A stretch of 64,000 nt of DNA from Variovorax sp. SG517 (GCF_013376045.1 NZ_JABMJG010000002.1:372001-436000), one strand, 5' to 3'. Positions 1-7,937 are shown, counted from the first letter of the stretch. Notes: generated from the sequence alone by a model not told the origin. Made by a program: numbers and translations.

Positions 1-653
1 ACGAACTCAACCAGCCGCTCACGGCGGTGCTGGCCAACACCCAGGCCGCGCGCCGCCTGCTCGACGACGACCCGCCCGACCTGGACACCGCACGCGATGC
101 GATGGGGCGTGCGGCAGAGCAGGCGCGCTGCGCGGCAGGCGTGGTGGGGCGGCTGCGCCGCGTGATCGAACGGCCGGGCGCCGGCAGCGAGACGAAGCCG
201 CTGGTGCTGCAGGACGTGGTGCGCAGCGCCATGCACCTGCTGGCGCCCGAGTTCGCGAAGCGCGGAGTCGCCGCGCAGTTCGATGCCTCGGCGCATGCGC
301 CGGTGCGCGTGCAGGCCGAGGACGTGGCGCTCGAGCAGATCGTGCACAACCTGCTGATGAACGCGCTGCAGGCGCTCGACCTGGTGCCGGCCGCCGAACG
401 GCGCCTGGTGGTGTCCGTCGATCGCAAGGGACAGGAGGGCGTCCTGACCGTGACCGACAACGGACGCGGCATCGCCCCCGAGGCGCTGCCGCGTCTCTTC
501 GAACCCTTCTTCAGCACGCGCGAGGGCGGGCTGGGCCTCGGCCTGAGCCTCAGCGAGACGCTGGCAAGCGGCATGGGCGGCAGCCTGAGCGCCGCCAATG
601 CCTCGCCGCGCGGCGCGTGCTTCACTTTGCAGCTGCCGCTGGCCAAGCCGTAG
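1..653 (+). CDS. Sensor histidine kinase, C-terminal part (5' end outside window)
   Basis: This is the transmitter part of a two-component sensor kinase. The frame is open from base 3 and begins inside the H-box with ELNQPL, so the phosphorylated histidine should lie just before the window. The rest of the catalytic core is present: N box (EQIVHNLLMNALQAL), G1 box (DNGRGI), F box (LFEPFFSTREGG) and G2 box (LGLGLSLS). The HELNQPL form of the H-box is typical of PAS-containing FixL/DctB-type kinases. The sensor part is not visible, so the signal is unknown. The regulator gene starts 20 bases downstream, so the two almost certainly form a cognate pair. Confidence 0.9.
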   Translation, partial: ELNQPLTAVLANTQAARRLLDDDPPDLDTARDAMGRAAEQARCAAGVVGRLRRVIERPGAGSETKPLVLQDVVRSAMHLLAPEFAKRGVAAQFDASAHAPVRVQAEDVALEQIVHNLLMNALQALDLVPAAERRLVVSVDRKGQEGVLTVTDNGRGIAPEALPRLFEPFFSTREGGLGLGLSLSETLASGMGGSLSAANASPRGACFTLQLPLAKP

Positions 654-673
654 TCGTCGCTATCGTCATCGTC

Positions 674-1324
674 GTGAACACTCCGAACACCCATCCGCCG
701 CAGTCCCCGCTGATCCACCTGATCGACGACGACCAGGCGGTGCGCGACAGCCTCTCGCTGCTGATCGGCACGGTCGGGCTGCGCGTGCAGGCCTGGGCCG
801 ACCCGCAGGCCTTCATGGACGGCTTTGACCGCGCGAGCGTGGGCGCCATCGTGCTCGACGTGCGCATGCCCGGCATCAGCGGGCTCACGGTGCTCGACCG
901 GCTGGTGGCGCAGGGCGTCGACCAGCCGGTGATCATGCTGACGGGCCACGGCACCGTCGAGATGTGCCGTCGCGCCTTCAAGGCCGGCGCGGCCGAGTTC
1001 CTCGAGAAGCCGGTGGACGACGAGCAGCTGCTCGAGGCGCTGCAGCAGGCCGTGCGCCAGCATGTGCGCTCGCGCGAACGCTCGCAGGCCGACAACGCCG
1101 CGCGCGAGCGGGTGGCGCAGCTGTCGGAGCGGGAGCGCGAGGTGCTGGCCTTCATCGTGCAGGGGCTCACCAACAAGGAGATCGCGCGCACGCTGGCGCT
1201 GTCGCCGCGCACGGTGGAGACGCACCGCGCCAACCTGTTCGCCAAGCTCGACTGCGATTCGCTGGCGCAGCTGATCCGGCGCTATGCGGTGCTGGTGGAC
1301 GACGGCGCTCCAGGCGCTCCGTAG
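674..1324 (+). CDS. FixJ-family response regulator (receiver + LuxR HTH)
   Basis: A 216-residue DNA-binding response regulator. Residues about 13-125 form a receiver domain with the acidic pocket IDDD, phospho-acceptor Asp62 (VLDVRMP) and a conserved lysine (EKP). Residues about 145-210 are a LuxR/FixJ helix-turn-helix (LSEREREVLAFIVQGLTNKEIA, TVETHRANLFAKL). I chose the GTG at 674 because it follows the upstream kinase stop and gives a normal FixJ-type N-terminus; the frame stays open to 617, inside the kinase gene. It is the output partner of the preceding kinase. The target is unknown, though the exported protein gene that follows is a candidate. Confidence 0.9.
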   Translation: MNTPNTHPPQSPLIHLIDDDQAVRDSLSLLIGTVGLRVQAWADPQAFMDGFDRASVGAIVLDVRMPGISGLTVLDRLVAQGVDQPVIMLTGHGTVEMCRRAFKAGAAEFLEKPVDDEQLLEALQQAVRQHVRSRERSQADNAARERVAQLSEREREVLAFIVQGLTNKEIARTLALSPRTVETHRANLFAKLDCDSLAQLIRRYAVLVDDGAPGAP

Positions 1325-1442
1325 AACTACGCAGCGGCGGACGTAGCCGTACGAATGGCCGTCGCAGGCCTTGTTTCCTACAGTGGCGCAGCCGCCGGCA
1401 ACAGCCGGCGCAACCACCCGAATCCACTGGAGAAACCAAACA

Positions 1443-1943
1443 ATGCAAACCATCGTTCGTCTCGGCAGCCTCGCCGTCCTGCTCGCCGCTTCCGTCGCCC
1501 AGGCCCAGACGCCCGCACCGGCAGTGCGCACCGAAAAGAACATGTCGCTCGCGCTCGCCAACCAGATCGCGGCCGAAGCCGTGGCGGCCTGCACGGCCAA
1601 TGGCTACAACGTGTCCGCCACCGTGGTCGACCGCGCCGGCACCGTGCGTGCCGTGCTGCGCGCCGACAACGCCGGCCCGCACACGCTGGGTTCGAGCGAG
1701 CGCAAGGCCTGGACCTCGGCCTCCACCAAGAGCACGACGCAGGCCGTGATGGAAAACGCGCAAAAGAACCCGGCGGCCGCCAACCTGGTGTTCATGCCGG
1801 GCTTCCTGGCGCTGGGCGGCGGCGTGCCGATCAAGTCGGGCAATGAAGTGATCGGCGCGGTCGGCGTGGGCGGCGCGCCCGGTGGCCACCTCGACGAGCA
1901 GTGCGCCAACGCAGCGCTCGAGAAGGTCAAGGGCCTGCTCTGA
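1443..1943 (+). CDS. Exported GlcG/HbpS-family (DUF336) protein
   Basis: A 166-residue secreted protein. Residues 1-22 are a Sec signal peptide ending in VAQAQ. The rest matches the Haem_degrading (GlcG/HbpS, DUF336) fold: a helix with SLALANQIAAEAVAAC, then NVSATVVDRAGTVRAVLRADNA, and the glycine-rich GGGVPI...GAVGVGGAPGGHLDEQCA close. Members bind haem or small organic ligands or serve as accessory proteins of oxidative pathways; the ligand here is unknown. The ATG at 1443 follows AGAAACC. It lies 118 bases after the two-component regulator and 1 base before the next start, so it may be transcribed with the ankyrin gene. Confidence 0.85.
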   Translation: MQTIVRLGSLAVLLAASVAQAQTPAPAVRTEKNMSLALANQIAAEAVAACTANGYNVSATVVDRAGTVRAVLRADNAGPHTLGSSERKAWTSASTKSTTQAVMENAQKNPAAANLVFMPGFLALGGGVPIKSGNEVIGAVGVGGAPGGHLDEQCANAALEKVKGLL

Positions 1944-1944
1944 T

Positions 1945-2649
1945 ATGAAGGCGCGCGGTATCCGGACGGGTGTGCTGGCGGTCGCGCTCGGGCTGGGCGT
2001 GCCGCTGGGCGCGCTCGCCCAGGTGCCGCCGCTGGCGGCCGACGTGCTGGCCTTCGACGGGCTGCACCAGGCCGCGTGGCATGGCGACCTGCACAAGCTC
2101 AAGGCGCTGATCGCCTCGGGCGCCAATCTCGATGCGCGCGATGCGCGGGGCCGTACGCCGCTACACGTCGCCACGTTCGCGAGGCAGCGCGATGCGATCA
2201 GGCTGCTGGCCAAGGCCGGCGCGGACCTCGACCTGCTGGAAGGCGACCGCTATGACGCCATCACCATCGCCTCGGTGGCGGACGACGCCGCGACGCTCTC
2301 GGTGCTGCTGTCGCTGGGTGCCAGGCCCGGGCAGACCACGAGCCGCTACGACGGCACCGCTCTCATCGCGGCGGCCCATCTGGGGCACGACGAAGTGGTG
2401 CGCAGGCTGATCGCTGCGGGAGCGCCGCTCGACCACGTCAACAACCTGCACTGGACGGCGGTGATCGAGTCCATCGTGCTCGGCGACGGCGGCCCGCGCC
2501 ACCAGCGCACGCTGGCTGCGCTGGTCGAGGCCGGCGCCAGCCTCAAGCTCACGGACCGCCAGGGCAACACGCCGCTGCAGCTGGCGAAGGCGCGCGGCTA
2601 CACCGCGATGGTGAAACTGCTGGAGACGCCGCGGGCAACAACTAGGTAG
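1945..2649 (+). CDS. Exported ankyrin-repeat protein
   Basis: A 234-residue protein with a signal peptide (residues 1 to about 26, cut after GALAQ) and about five ankyrin repeats (for example ALIASGANLDARDARGRTPLHVATF and LTDRQGNTPLQLAKARGYTAMVKLL). Ankyrin repeats mediate protein-protein contacts, here probably in the periplasm. Periplasmic ankyrin proteins of this size are sometimes linked to oxidant defence, which would fit the haem-binding-type neighbour, but that is inference. The ATG at 1945 sits one base after the stop of the preceding gene, which argues for translational coupling. Confidence 0.85.
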   Translation: MKARGIRTGVLAVALGLGVPLGALAQVPPLAADVLAFDGLHQAAWHGDLHKLKALIASGANLDARDARGRTPLHVATFARQRDAIRLLAKAGADLDLLEGDRYDAITIASVADDAATLSVLLSLGARPGQTTSRYDGTALIAAAHLGHDEVVRRLIAAGAPLDHVNNLHWTAVIESIVLGDGGPRHQRTLAALVEAGASLKLTDRQGNTPLQLAKARGYTAMVKLLETPRATTR

Positions 2650-2702
2650 GCAGCTCAGGGAGAATGGGGCCTCGCCACGAGGTTCCACGAGGAATACGCC
2701 CC

Positions 2703-3347
2703 ATGTACATGCCCCCGCAGTTCAATGCCAAGGACCCGGCCATCGCGCTGGAACTGATGCGCTCGCACCCGTTCGCGAGCCTGATCTCGAACGACGACGA
2801 CGGGCTGCCGTACGTCACGCACCTGCCCCTGGTGGCCGAGCGGCGCGCAGGCGACGAGCTGGTGCTGTGGGGGCACTGCGCCAAGCCCAATCCGCACTGG
2901 CGTTACCTGCAGGCGCGCCCCCGGGCCGCAGTCACCTTCCTCGGGCCGCATTCGTACCTGTCGCCCTCCGTCTATCCCGATCTGGCCCGCGTGCCGACAT
3001 GGAACTACCTGGCGGTGCATTGCACCGTGGAGGCCCGGCTGATCGAGGAGCCGGCCGACAAGGACGTGCTGCTCAAGAAGCTCATCGAAGACCACGAACC
3101 CGCCTACGCGCAGCAGTGGCGCGACCTCGGCGAGGAGTTCCAGCTGAAGATGCTCGCCGGCATCGTGGGCTTCGAACTGCGCGTGACGGCGCTGCAATGC
3201 AAGATCAAGCTCAACCAGCACCGGCGCGAGTCGCACGCCGCGATGCACGCGGTCTACAGCGCGGGTACGCCGGACGAACAGGCACTTGCCGTGTGGATGG
3301 ACCGCCTGGGCATGACGGCCGAGGCCCCGTTGGCGGAGGGGCGCTGA
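2703..3347 (+). CDS. PaiB-like FMN-binding split-barrel protein
   Basis: A 214-residue protein of the PaiB/FMN-binding negative regulator family. The N-terminal MYMPPQF, the YVTHLPLV strand, HCAKPNPHW and the region PDLARVPTWNYLAVH are typical of the family and form the flavin-binding split barrel. In Bacillus PaiB is described as a repressor of sporulation and protease genes; in proteobacteria the family probably binds FMN and haem-like ligands and its role is poorly known. I use the ATG at 2703; an in-frame start at 2664 would add an unusual N-terminus. The next gene begins two bases after the stop. Confidence 0.85.
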   Translation: MYMPPQFNAKDPAIALELMRSHPFASLISNDDDGLPYVTHLPLVAERRAGDELVLWGHCAKPNPHWRYLQARPRAAVTFLGPHSYLSPSVYPDLARVPTWNYLAVHCTVEARLIEEPADKDVLLKKLIEDHEPAYAQQWRDLGEEFQLKMLAGIVGFELRVTALQCKIKLNQHRRESHAAMHAVYSAGTPDEQALAVWMDRLGMTAEAPLAEGR

Positions 3348-3348
3348 G

Positions 3349-3573
3349 ATGCGCGGGCTGGGCCTGATCGGCCTCGTGCTCGTGCTGGCGATCGTTGGGC
3401 TGGTCGCAAAGAAGCAACTGACCAGCGCGGCTACGCCGACGCGCCCGGCCGCGCCGGGCGTTCAGGCGCCGGCTTCCGGCGGTGCGCCCGTGAATCCGCA
3501 GCAGGTTCAGCAACAGGTCAAGGAAGCGCTGGACGCCGCCGTGAAGACACGGCAGATGCCCGATGACAACTGA
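3349..3573 (+). CDS. Small single-pass membrane protein
   Basis: A 74-residue protein. Residues 3-20 (GLGLIGLVLVLAIVGLVA) form one membrane segment or uncleaved signal, followed by KK, then a Pro/Ala/Gly linker and a Gln-rich helical tail (PQQVQQQVKEALDAAVKTRQ). I do not recognise a family. The start is two bases after the PaiB-like gene and the end overlaps tadA by 11 bases, so it sits in a tight operon with both. Positive charges after the hydrophobic stretch suggest the tail may face the cytoplasm, which is inference only. Confidence 0.75.
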   Translation: MRGLGLIGLVLVLAIVGLVAKKQLTSAATPTRPAAPGVQAPASGGAPVNPQQVQQQVKEALDAAVKTRQMPDDN

Positions 3574-4690
3574 GCCCCTTTCGTCCCTTCCGTCGCCCGT
3601 GGCGCACGACGACGCGCACTGGATGGCGCTTGCGCTCGCCGAGGCGCGGCTTGCCGCCGAGGCGGGCGAGGTGCCGGTGGGAGCGGTGCTGGTGAGGGAT
3701 GGCCGGTTGATCGCTTCGGGGCGGAACACGCCGGTGGCGCAGCATGACCCGAGCGCGCATGCGGAGATCAACGCGCTGCGTGCAGGCGCCGCGGCGCTCG
3801 GCAACTACCGGCTCGACGGCTGCGAGCTGTTCGTCACGCTCGAGCCGTGCGCGATGTGCTCTGGGGCGATGCTGCATTCGCGCCTGGCGCGCGTGGTGTA
3901 CGGCGCGGCCGATCCGAAGACCGGCGCGGCGGGCTCGGTGCTCGACCTCTTCGCCGAGCCGCGGCTGAATCACCACACGCGGGTGCAGGGCGGGGTGCTG
4001 GCGCAGGAATGCGCCGGGGTGCTGCAGGCCTTCTTCCAGCAACGCCGCAGCGCCGCGCGGGCGCAGGCCGAGCCGCTGCGCGACGACGCGCTGCGCACGC
4101 CTAGCGAGCGCTTCGATGCGCTTCTGGCCTACGGCTTCGCACCGCACTACGTGCAGGACCTGCCGAGCCAACATGGCTGGCGCATGCACTACGTGGATGA
4201 AGGCGCTGGCGACGATGCCGCGTGCTGCATCTGCCTGCACGGTCCAGGCGAATGGGGCTATTTCTTCAGGCACCTGGTGGGCGCGCCAGGCCTGCGCACC
4301 CTGGTGCCCGACCTCATCGGCTTCGGCAAGAGCGACAAACCCAAGCGCGAGACGCCGCATCGTCTCGAGTGGCATCGCGACGTGCTCCTCGAATGGCTCC
4401 ACCGCGTGCGACCCGGATCGACGCCGATGGCGCTCGTGCACAGCAACGCGGGCTCGGGCCTCGCAGCGCTGCTGATGGCAGCCGCGCCGGAACGTTTCGC
4501 TGCCGCGCTCGCCGCGCCGGAAGGAGGAGAGCGCATCGGGGATGCATGGCGCGCGCCTTTTCCCGACCGGGGCTACGAAGCAGCGCTGCGTGCGCTCGGG
4601 CCCATCGCGACTTCCTCCGGGCCGTCGCCCGAGCAGGCCCGAACGTTCGTGCTGCAAGTGAGAAACGCAATGGGATACTCGAACGCGTGA
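3563..4690 (+). CDS. tadA: tRNA adenosine(34) deaminase TadA fused to an alpha/beta-hydrolase-like domain
   Basis: A 375-residue fusion. Residues about 15-160 are TadA, which converts A34 of tRNA-Arg(ACG) to inosine. The zinc site and proton shuttle are intact: HAEINALR and PCAMCSGAMLHSR. Stand-alone TadA is usually about 150-170 residues. Residues about 180-375 resemble the N-terminal two thirds of a haloalkane-dehalogenase-type alpha/beta hydrolase: oxyanion region LHGPGEWGYFFRHLV, the LVPDLIGFGKSDKP strand and a nucleophile elbow LVHSNAG with Ser instead of Asp. The protein ends at MGYSNA without the C-terminal strand that carries the catalytic His, so the second domain is probably not a working hydrolase. 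The start overlaps the previous gene by 11 bases and the end overlaps ldcA by 4 bases (GTGA). Confidence 0.92.
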   Translation: MTTEPLSSLPSPVAHDDAHWMALALAEARLAAEAGEVPVGAVLVRDGRLIASGRNTPVAQHDPSAHAEINALRAGAAALGNYRLDGCELFVTLEPCAMCSGAMLHSRLARVVYGAADPKTGAAGSVLDLFAEPRLNHHTRVQGGVLAQECAGVLQAFFQQRRSAARAQAEPLRDDALRTPSERFDALLAYGFAPHYVQDLPSQHGWRMHYVDEGAGDDAACCICLHGPGEWGYFFRHLVGAPGLRTLVPDLIGFGKSDKPKRETPHRLEWHRDVLLEWLHRVRPGSTPMALVHSNAGSGLAALLMAAAPERFAAALAAPEGGERIGDAWRAPFPDRGYEAALRALGPIATSSGPSPEQARTFVLQVRNAMGYSNA

Positions 4691-5655
4691 CCAAACACAT
4701 CTACATCTACTCTCCCTCCAGCGCGGTCCGCGACAAGGCCGCTTTCCGGCGCGGCGTGAAGCGGCTCAAGGCGCTGGGCCATGAAGTCGAAGTCGACGAT
4801 GCGGCACTCTCGGTGCACCAGCGCTTCGCGGGCGACGACGCCACGCGGCTCGCCGCGATCTCGCGCGCTGCGGCCAGTGGCGCCAACGTGGCGCTCATCG
4901 CGCGCGGTGGCTACGGGCTCACGCGCATCCTCGACGCCATTCCGTACAAGACGCTGACCAAGGCGATCGAGAAGGGCACCGAATTCGTCGGCTGCAGCGA
5001 CTTCACTGCGCTGCAGAACGCGCTGCTGACCAAGACCGGTGCCGTGACCTGGTCGGGCCCCGCGGTCGGAGAGGACTTCGGCGCCGAAGACGGCCCCGAC
5101 GACATCATGGAAGCCTGCTTCGACGACCTCCTCACGGGGCAGGGCGAAGGCACCGGCTGGCGCATGCCGGCGCGCGACACGGACCTGAAGTTCAAGCCCG
5201 TGCAGGACGCGGTGCTGTGGGGCGGCAACCTCTGCGTGCTCACCAGCCTGCTGGGTACGCCGTATTTTCCGGCGGTGGACAAGGGCGTGCTCTTCATCGA
5301 GGACGTCAACGAGCACCCCTACCGCATCGAACGCATGCTCGAGCAGTTGCGCATGGCCGGCGTGCTGGCGCGCCAGCGCGCGATCGTGTTCGGGCAGTTC
5401 ACCGGCATCCGCAGCGTGCCGGGCTACGACCGCGGTTTCGGCCTCAATACGGTGATCGACCGGCTGCGCTCGACGCTCAAGATCCCGGTGCTCGCCGGCC
5501 TGCCGTTCGGCCACGTGCAAACAAAGGTTCTATTGCCTGTGGGCGCGAAGGTGTCGATGGCGGCGGAAGGGCGTGATATTTTTCTCGTTTGGGGCCACCG
5601 ACACGCGTCCGCGCATGACGATCACCATGGACATGACCATCATCACGACCATTGA
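4687..5655 (+). CDS. ldcA: LD-carboxypeptidase (family S66), His-rich C-terminus
   Basis: A 322-residue muramoyltetrapeptide LD-carboxypeptidase, which removes the terminal D-Ala from tetrapeptides during murein recycling in the cytoplasm. S66 marks are present: ARGGYGLTRIL, nucleophile Ser104 in GCSDFTAL, the GGNL strand (WGGNLCVLTSLLGTPY), the FIEDV acidic motif and the C-terminal GLPFGH histidine. The GTG start at 4687 overlaps the tadA stop. After the normal end of the fold the protein carries a tail of about 19 residues with ten histidines (residues about 303-322), which is unusual and could bind metal. A hairpin terminator follows within 40 bases. Confidence 0.92.
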   Translation: MTKHIYIYSPSSAVRDKAAFRRGVKRLKALGHEVEVDDAALSVHQRFAGDDATRLAAISRAAASGANVALIARGGYGLTRILDAIPYKTLTKAIEKGTEFVGCSDFTALQNALLTKTGAVTWSGPAVGEDFGAEDGPDDIMEACFDDLLTGQGEGTGWRMPARDTDLKFKPVQDAVLWGGNLCVLTSLLGTPYFPAVDKGVLFIEDVNEHPYRIERMLEQLRMAGVLARQRAIVFGQFTGIRSVPGYDRGFGLNTVIDRLRSTLKIPVLAGLPFGHVQTKVLLPVGAKVSMAAEGRDIFLVWGHRHASAHDDHHGHDHHHDH

Positions 5656-5691
5656 TCAGGACACAAAGAAAATAAAACGTTAAAAACGAAA

Positions 5692-5710
5692 ACGGCCCCG
5701 AAAGGGCCGT
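5692..5710. terminator. Hairpin terminator between converging genes
   Basis: ACGGCCC at 5692-5698 and GGGCCGT at 5704-5710 form a 7-bp perfect stem with the loop CGAAA. It is followed on the plus strand by CGTCGTTTCATTT, and on the minus strand by TTTTCGTTTTTAACG, so it could stop transcription of ldcA and of the gene at 5718-6053 in both directions. Confidence 0.75.
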
Positions 5711-5717
5711 CGTCGTT

Positions 5718-6053
5718 TCATTTGGTTTGGGTAAAGCGCTGGTGTGCCCGCGGCCCCATCGAACCGGGCAATCCACCTTTGAACATGCTGTTGATGGCTT
5801 TCATTTGCCGACGTGCGGCGGTTTCACCGTCGATGGCGCTCAACGCCATCATCACGTCTTGCCGCAGGTACCAAAGCGCCTCGACGTCGGCGGCGAAACG
5901 CACCCGCTGACTGACGCGCTGGACCGAGTGGCCGCCATGACCCTGGAGCACCGACAGCATCGCGGTACGAATGCGCCCCAGTTGGCTCTCCGTCGCCTGG
6001 CGGGATCCGAAGCCAGGTACGTTCAGCAGACGAAGAATGCGGCGCAAGAGCAT
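5718..6053 (-). CDS. Small hypothetical protein
   Basis: A 111-residue, mostly helical, basic protein with no signal peptide. It starts MLLRRILRLLNVPGFG and has an internal segment (DVEALWYLRQDVMMALSAIDGETAARRQMKAINSMF) that looks like a well-formed amphipathic helix pair. I do not recognise a family. It faces ldcA across a shared terminator and has the AT-rich gap 6054-6441 as its upstream region, so it is likely to have its own promoter there. The coding potential is supported by its isolation, its convergent terminator and its amino-acid make-up rather than by any known motif. Confidence 0.6.
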   Translation of the reverse strand: MLLRRILRLLNVPGFGSRQATESQLGRIRTAMLSVLQGHGGHSVQRVSQRVRFAADVEALWYLRQDVMMALSAIDGETAARRQMKAINSMFKGGLPGSMGPRAHQRFTQTK

Positions 6054-6441
6054 GGGACGGGAAGTGTATTGCCGGAAGCGGGAACGGCCGCTACCTTAAG
6101 CCTCAGTTAACCATTCCACAAGATCCGAAACGATGTTTCTTGTTTGCAAACAACACGCTTTACTTATCGCTTTCACTAGTCATTGAATTTTGTTTTCTAA
6201 AGTACTACAAGTCGATAAATGAAATGAACCTATTGCATCTGTTCATTCACGGGCGGCGTATACATGCCCCTGATGCCCCGATGCGATAGTTCTACTTGTC
6301 GAAGGCGAAGAACAAAGCAAGGCCGCCTCTTCAGCGCATGAACGTACATGCCGTGCATGCGCCAGGAGAGCTGCCTGCCGGGAAATGCAGGGAGCCCACG
6401 GGCATCTATAACCAGCGATAGAAATCGAGAATCACAAGAGT
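6054..6441. promoter_or_regulatory. AT-rich divergent intergenic region with a 14-bp palindrome
   Basis: A 388-base gap between two divergent genes. Bases about 6105-6245 are far more AT-rich than the rest of the window. Within it, TTGTTTGCAAACAA at 6140-6153 is a perfect 14-bp palindrome that could be a repressor operator. No obvious coding frame or RNA gene is visible. The region should hold the promoters for the small protein on the minus strand and for the cyclase on the plus strand. Confidence 0.45.
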
Positions 6442-7389
6442 ATGGGTGTCAATTCCACAGTCGTATTCGCGGACTTGACGGGGAGCACGCGGGTCTTCGA
6501 GGCCATGGGGAATGCACGTGCCACCGAGACCGTGACCCGGCTGACGCAGTGGATCGGCGGCGTGTGCCAGGCGCACGGCGGCCGGGTGGTGAAGTCGCTC
6601 GGCGACGGCGTGTTCGCCATCTTCACCAGCGGCGCGGCGGCCACGCATGCGGTCATCGAGTTGCAGCGCTACCACCAGAAGCGGCTGCTCGCGTGGCCGG
6701 CACCCTTGCGCATGGCGCTGCAGATCGGCGTGGCCAGCGGCGAGGTGGTCGAGGTCGAGGGCGACTGCTACGGCGATGCCGTCAACCTGGCCTCGCGGCT
6801 GAGCGACCTGGCCGGCCCGGGGCAGATCTGGGTGACCGCCGCGGTCATCTCCCAGCTGCGCGAAGGCTCGGTGCAGCATCGCGACCTGGGCCTCATCAAC
6901 ATCCGCGGGCGCAGCGAGATGTCGGTGGTGCACCGCATCGACTGGCAGGAGGACGTGACGTCGTTCCTCACCGTGCCCGCCGCGCTGGCTCCCTTGCGCA
7001 TGCCCGACTCCTCCTTCGGCCAGATCGAGTTGGCGTGGCTCGACGTGCGCTCGATGTTCCGTACGGAGCAGCTTCCGATTCACCTGGGCCGCGTCGACGA
7101 CGCCCAGTTCGTGGTCAACGACCCCCGCGTGTCGCGGCTTCATGCGCGAATCGAACTGCGGCAGGGCAGTTGCGTGCTGATCGACGTCAGCACCTACGGC
7201 ACCTGGGTGCGCTTCCACGGCAACGACGGGCCGAGCACCGAGATCGCCCTGCGGCGCGAAGAGTGCGTGCTGCACGGCCGCGGCGAAATCGGCCTGGGCG
7301 CACCGCTGAGCGACATCAGCGCACCGACCATCGCCTTCAACACGACCAGCGGCGACGTGATGCTGTCGCGCCGCGAGATCGCGCGCTGA
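6442..7389 (+). CDS. Class III nucleotide cyclase fused to an FHA domain
   Basis: A 315-residue cytoplasmic protein. Residues about 5-165 are a class III adenylate/guanylate cyclase catalytic domain with the metal aspartates Asp11 (FADLTGST) and Asp55 (LGDGVF), Lys51, Asp112 in CYGDAVNLASRL and the transition-state pair Asn115 and Arg119, so it looks catalytically complete. The lysine suggests ATP as substrate. Residues about 212-290 are a forkhead-associated domain (IHLGR, SRLHARIEL, STYGTWV), which binds phosphothreonine peptides and may tie activity to a Ser/Thr kinase; none is present in the window. The ATG at 6442 is preceded by CAAGAGT. Codons are as GC-rich as the neighbours, unlike the upstream gap. 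Confidence 0.88.
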   Translation: MGVNSTVVFADLTGSTRVFEAMGNARATETVTRLTQWIGGVCQAHGGRVVKSLGDGVFAIFTSGAAATHAVIELQRYHQKRLLAWPAPLRMALQIGVASGEVVEVEGDCYGDAVNLASRLSDLAGPGQIWVTAAVISQLREGSVQHRDLGLINIRGRSEMSVVHRIDWQEDVTSFLTVPAALAPLRMPDSSFGQIELAWLDVRSMFRTEQLPIHLGRVDDAQFVVNDPRVSRLHARIELRQGSCVLIDVSTYGTWVRFHGNDGPSTEIALRREECVLHGRGEIGLGAPLSDISAPTIAFNTTSGDVMLSRREIAR

Positions 7390-7530
7390 CTTCGGCGCTG
7401 AACACAGCGCTGCACCGCTCGCCGCGGTGACCTTTGGCTACCATGCTTGTCTGCAATCGGGTGCACCGCGAAGATGCATCCGGCGTTGCGTATTCACCCG
7501 GGCGTGTCCGCCCTTGGCCCTGGAGCCACC

Positions 7531-7881
7531 GTGAACCTCAAAACTCGATCTTCTGTTTTCAAGTGGGCGGCCGTCGGTGCCGTCATTGCCGGCGCGCTGC
7601 TGGCCGCGGGAGCCGCGAATGCGCGCGGAAGCTGGTCGGTGCAGATCGGCACCCCCGGCTACGTGGCCGGCGGCTACCCGGCACCGTACTACGCGCCACC
7701 GCCGGTCTACACCTATCCGGCTCCGATCTATTACGAACCGCCGCCGCCGGTCTACTACCGGCCGCCGCCTCCGGTGTATTACCGTCCGGCCCCCATCTAC
7801 ACCCCGCCGCCCGGCCGCATCTACTACGGCCCCGGCTACCCCTATCGGCCGCCGAACGGGTGGGATGACGAGCGCGACTGA
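7531..7881 (+). CDS. Exported Pro/Tyr-rich protein
   Basis: A 116-residue protein with a Sec signal peptide (residues 1-31, ending AAGAANA). The mature part is low-complexity and rich in proline and tyrosine, with PPPPVYYRP-type repeats from about residue 50 to 100 and a short acidic end (WDDERD). Similar proline/tyrosine-rich envelope proteins are common in Burkholderiales and are usually annotated as hypothetical. The GTG at 7531 is chosen because the encoded N-terminus (MNLKTRS, then a hydrophobic core) is a normal signal peptide; an in-frame upstream ATG at 7447 would bury the signal. A strong terminator follows. Confidence 0.75.
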   Translation: MNLKTRSSVFKWAAVGAVIAGALLAAGAANARGSWSVQIGTPGYVAGGYPAPYYAPPPVYTYPAPIYYEPPPPVYYRPPPPVYYRPAPIYTPPPGRIYYGPGYPYRPPNGWDDERD

Positions 7882-7909
7882 CGCTGTCGTCTGAATGTTT
7901 GCTGAAGCA

Positions 7910-7937
7910 TTGGCATGCCCTCTGGCATGCCAATTTT
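7910..7937 (+). terminator. Intrinsic terminator
   Basis: TTGGCATGCC at 7910-7919 and GGCATGCCAA at 7924-7933 form a perfect 10-bp stem with the loop CTCT, followed by TTTTGTTT. It ends the transcript of the Pro/Tyr-rich protein gene. Confidence 0.88.
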
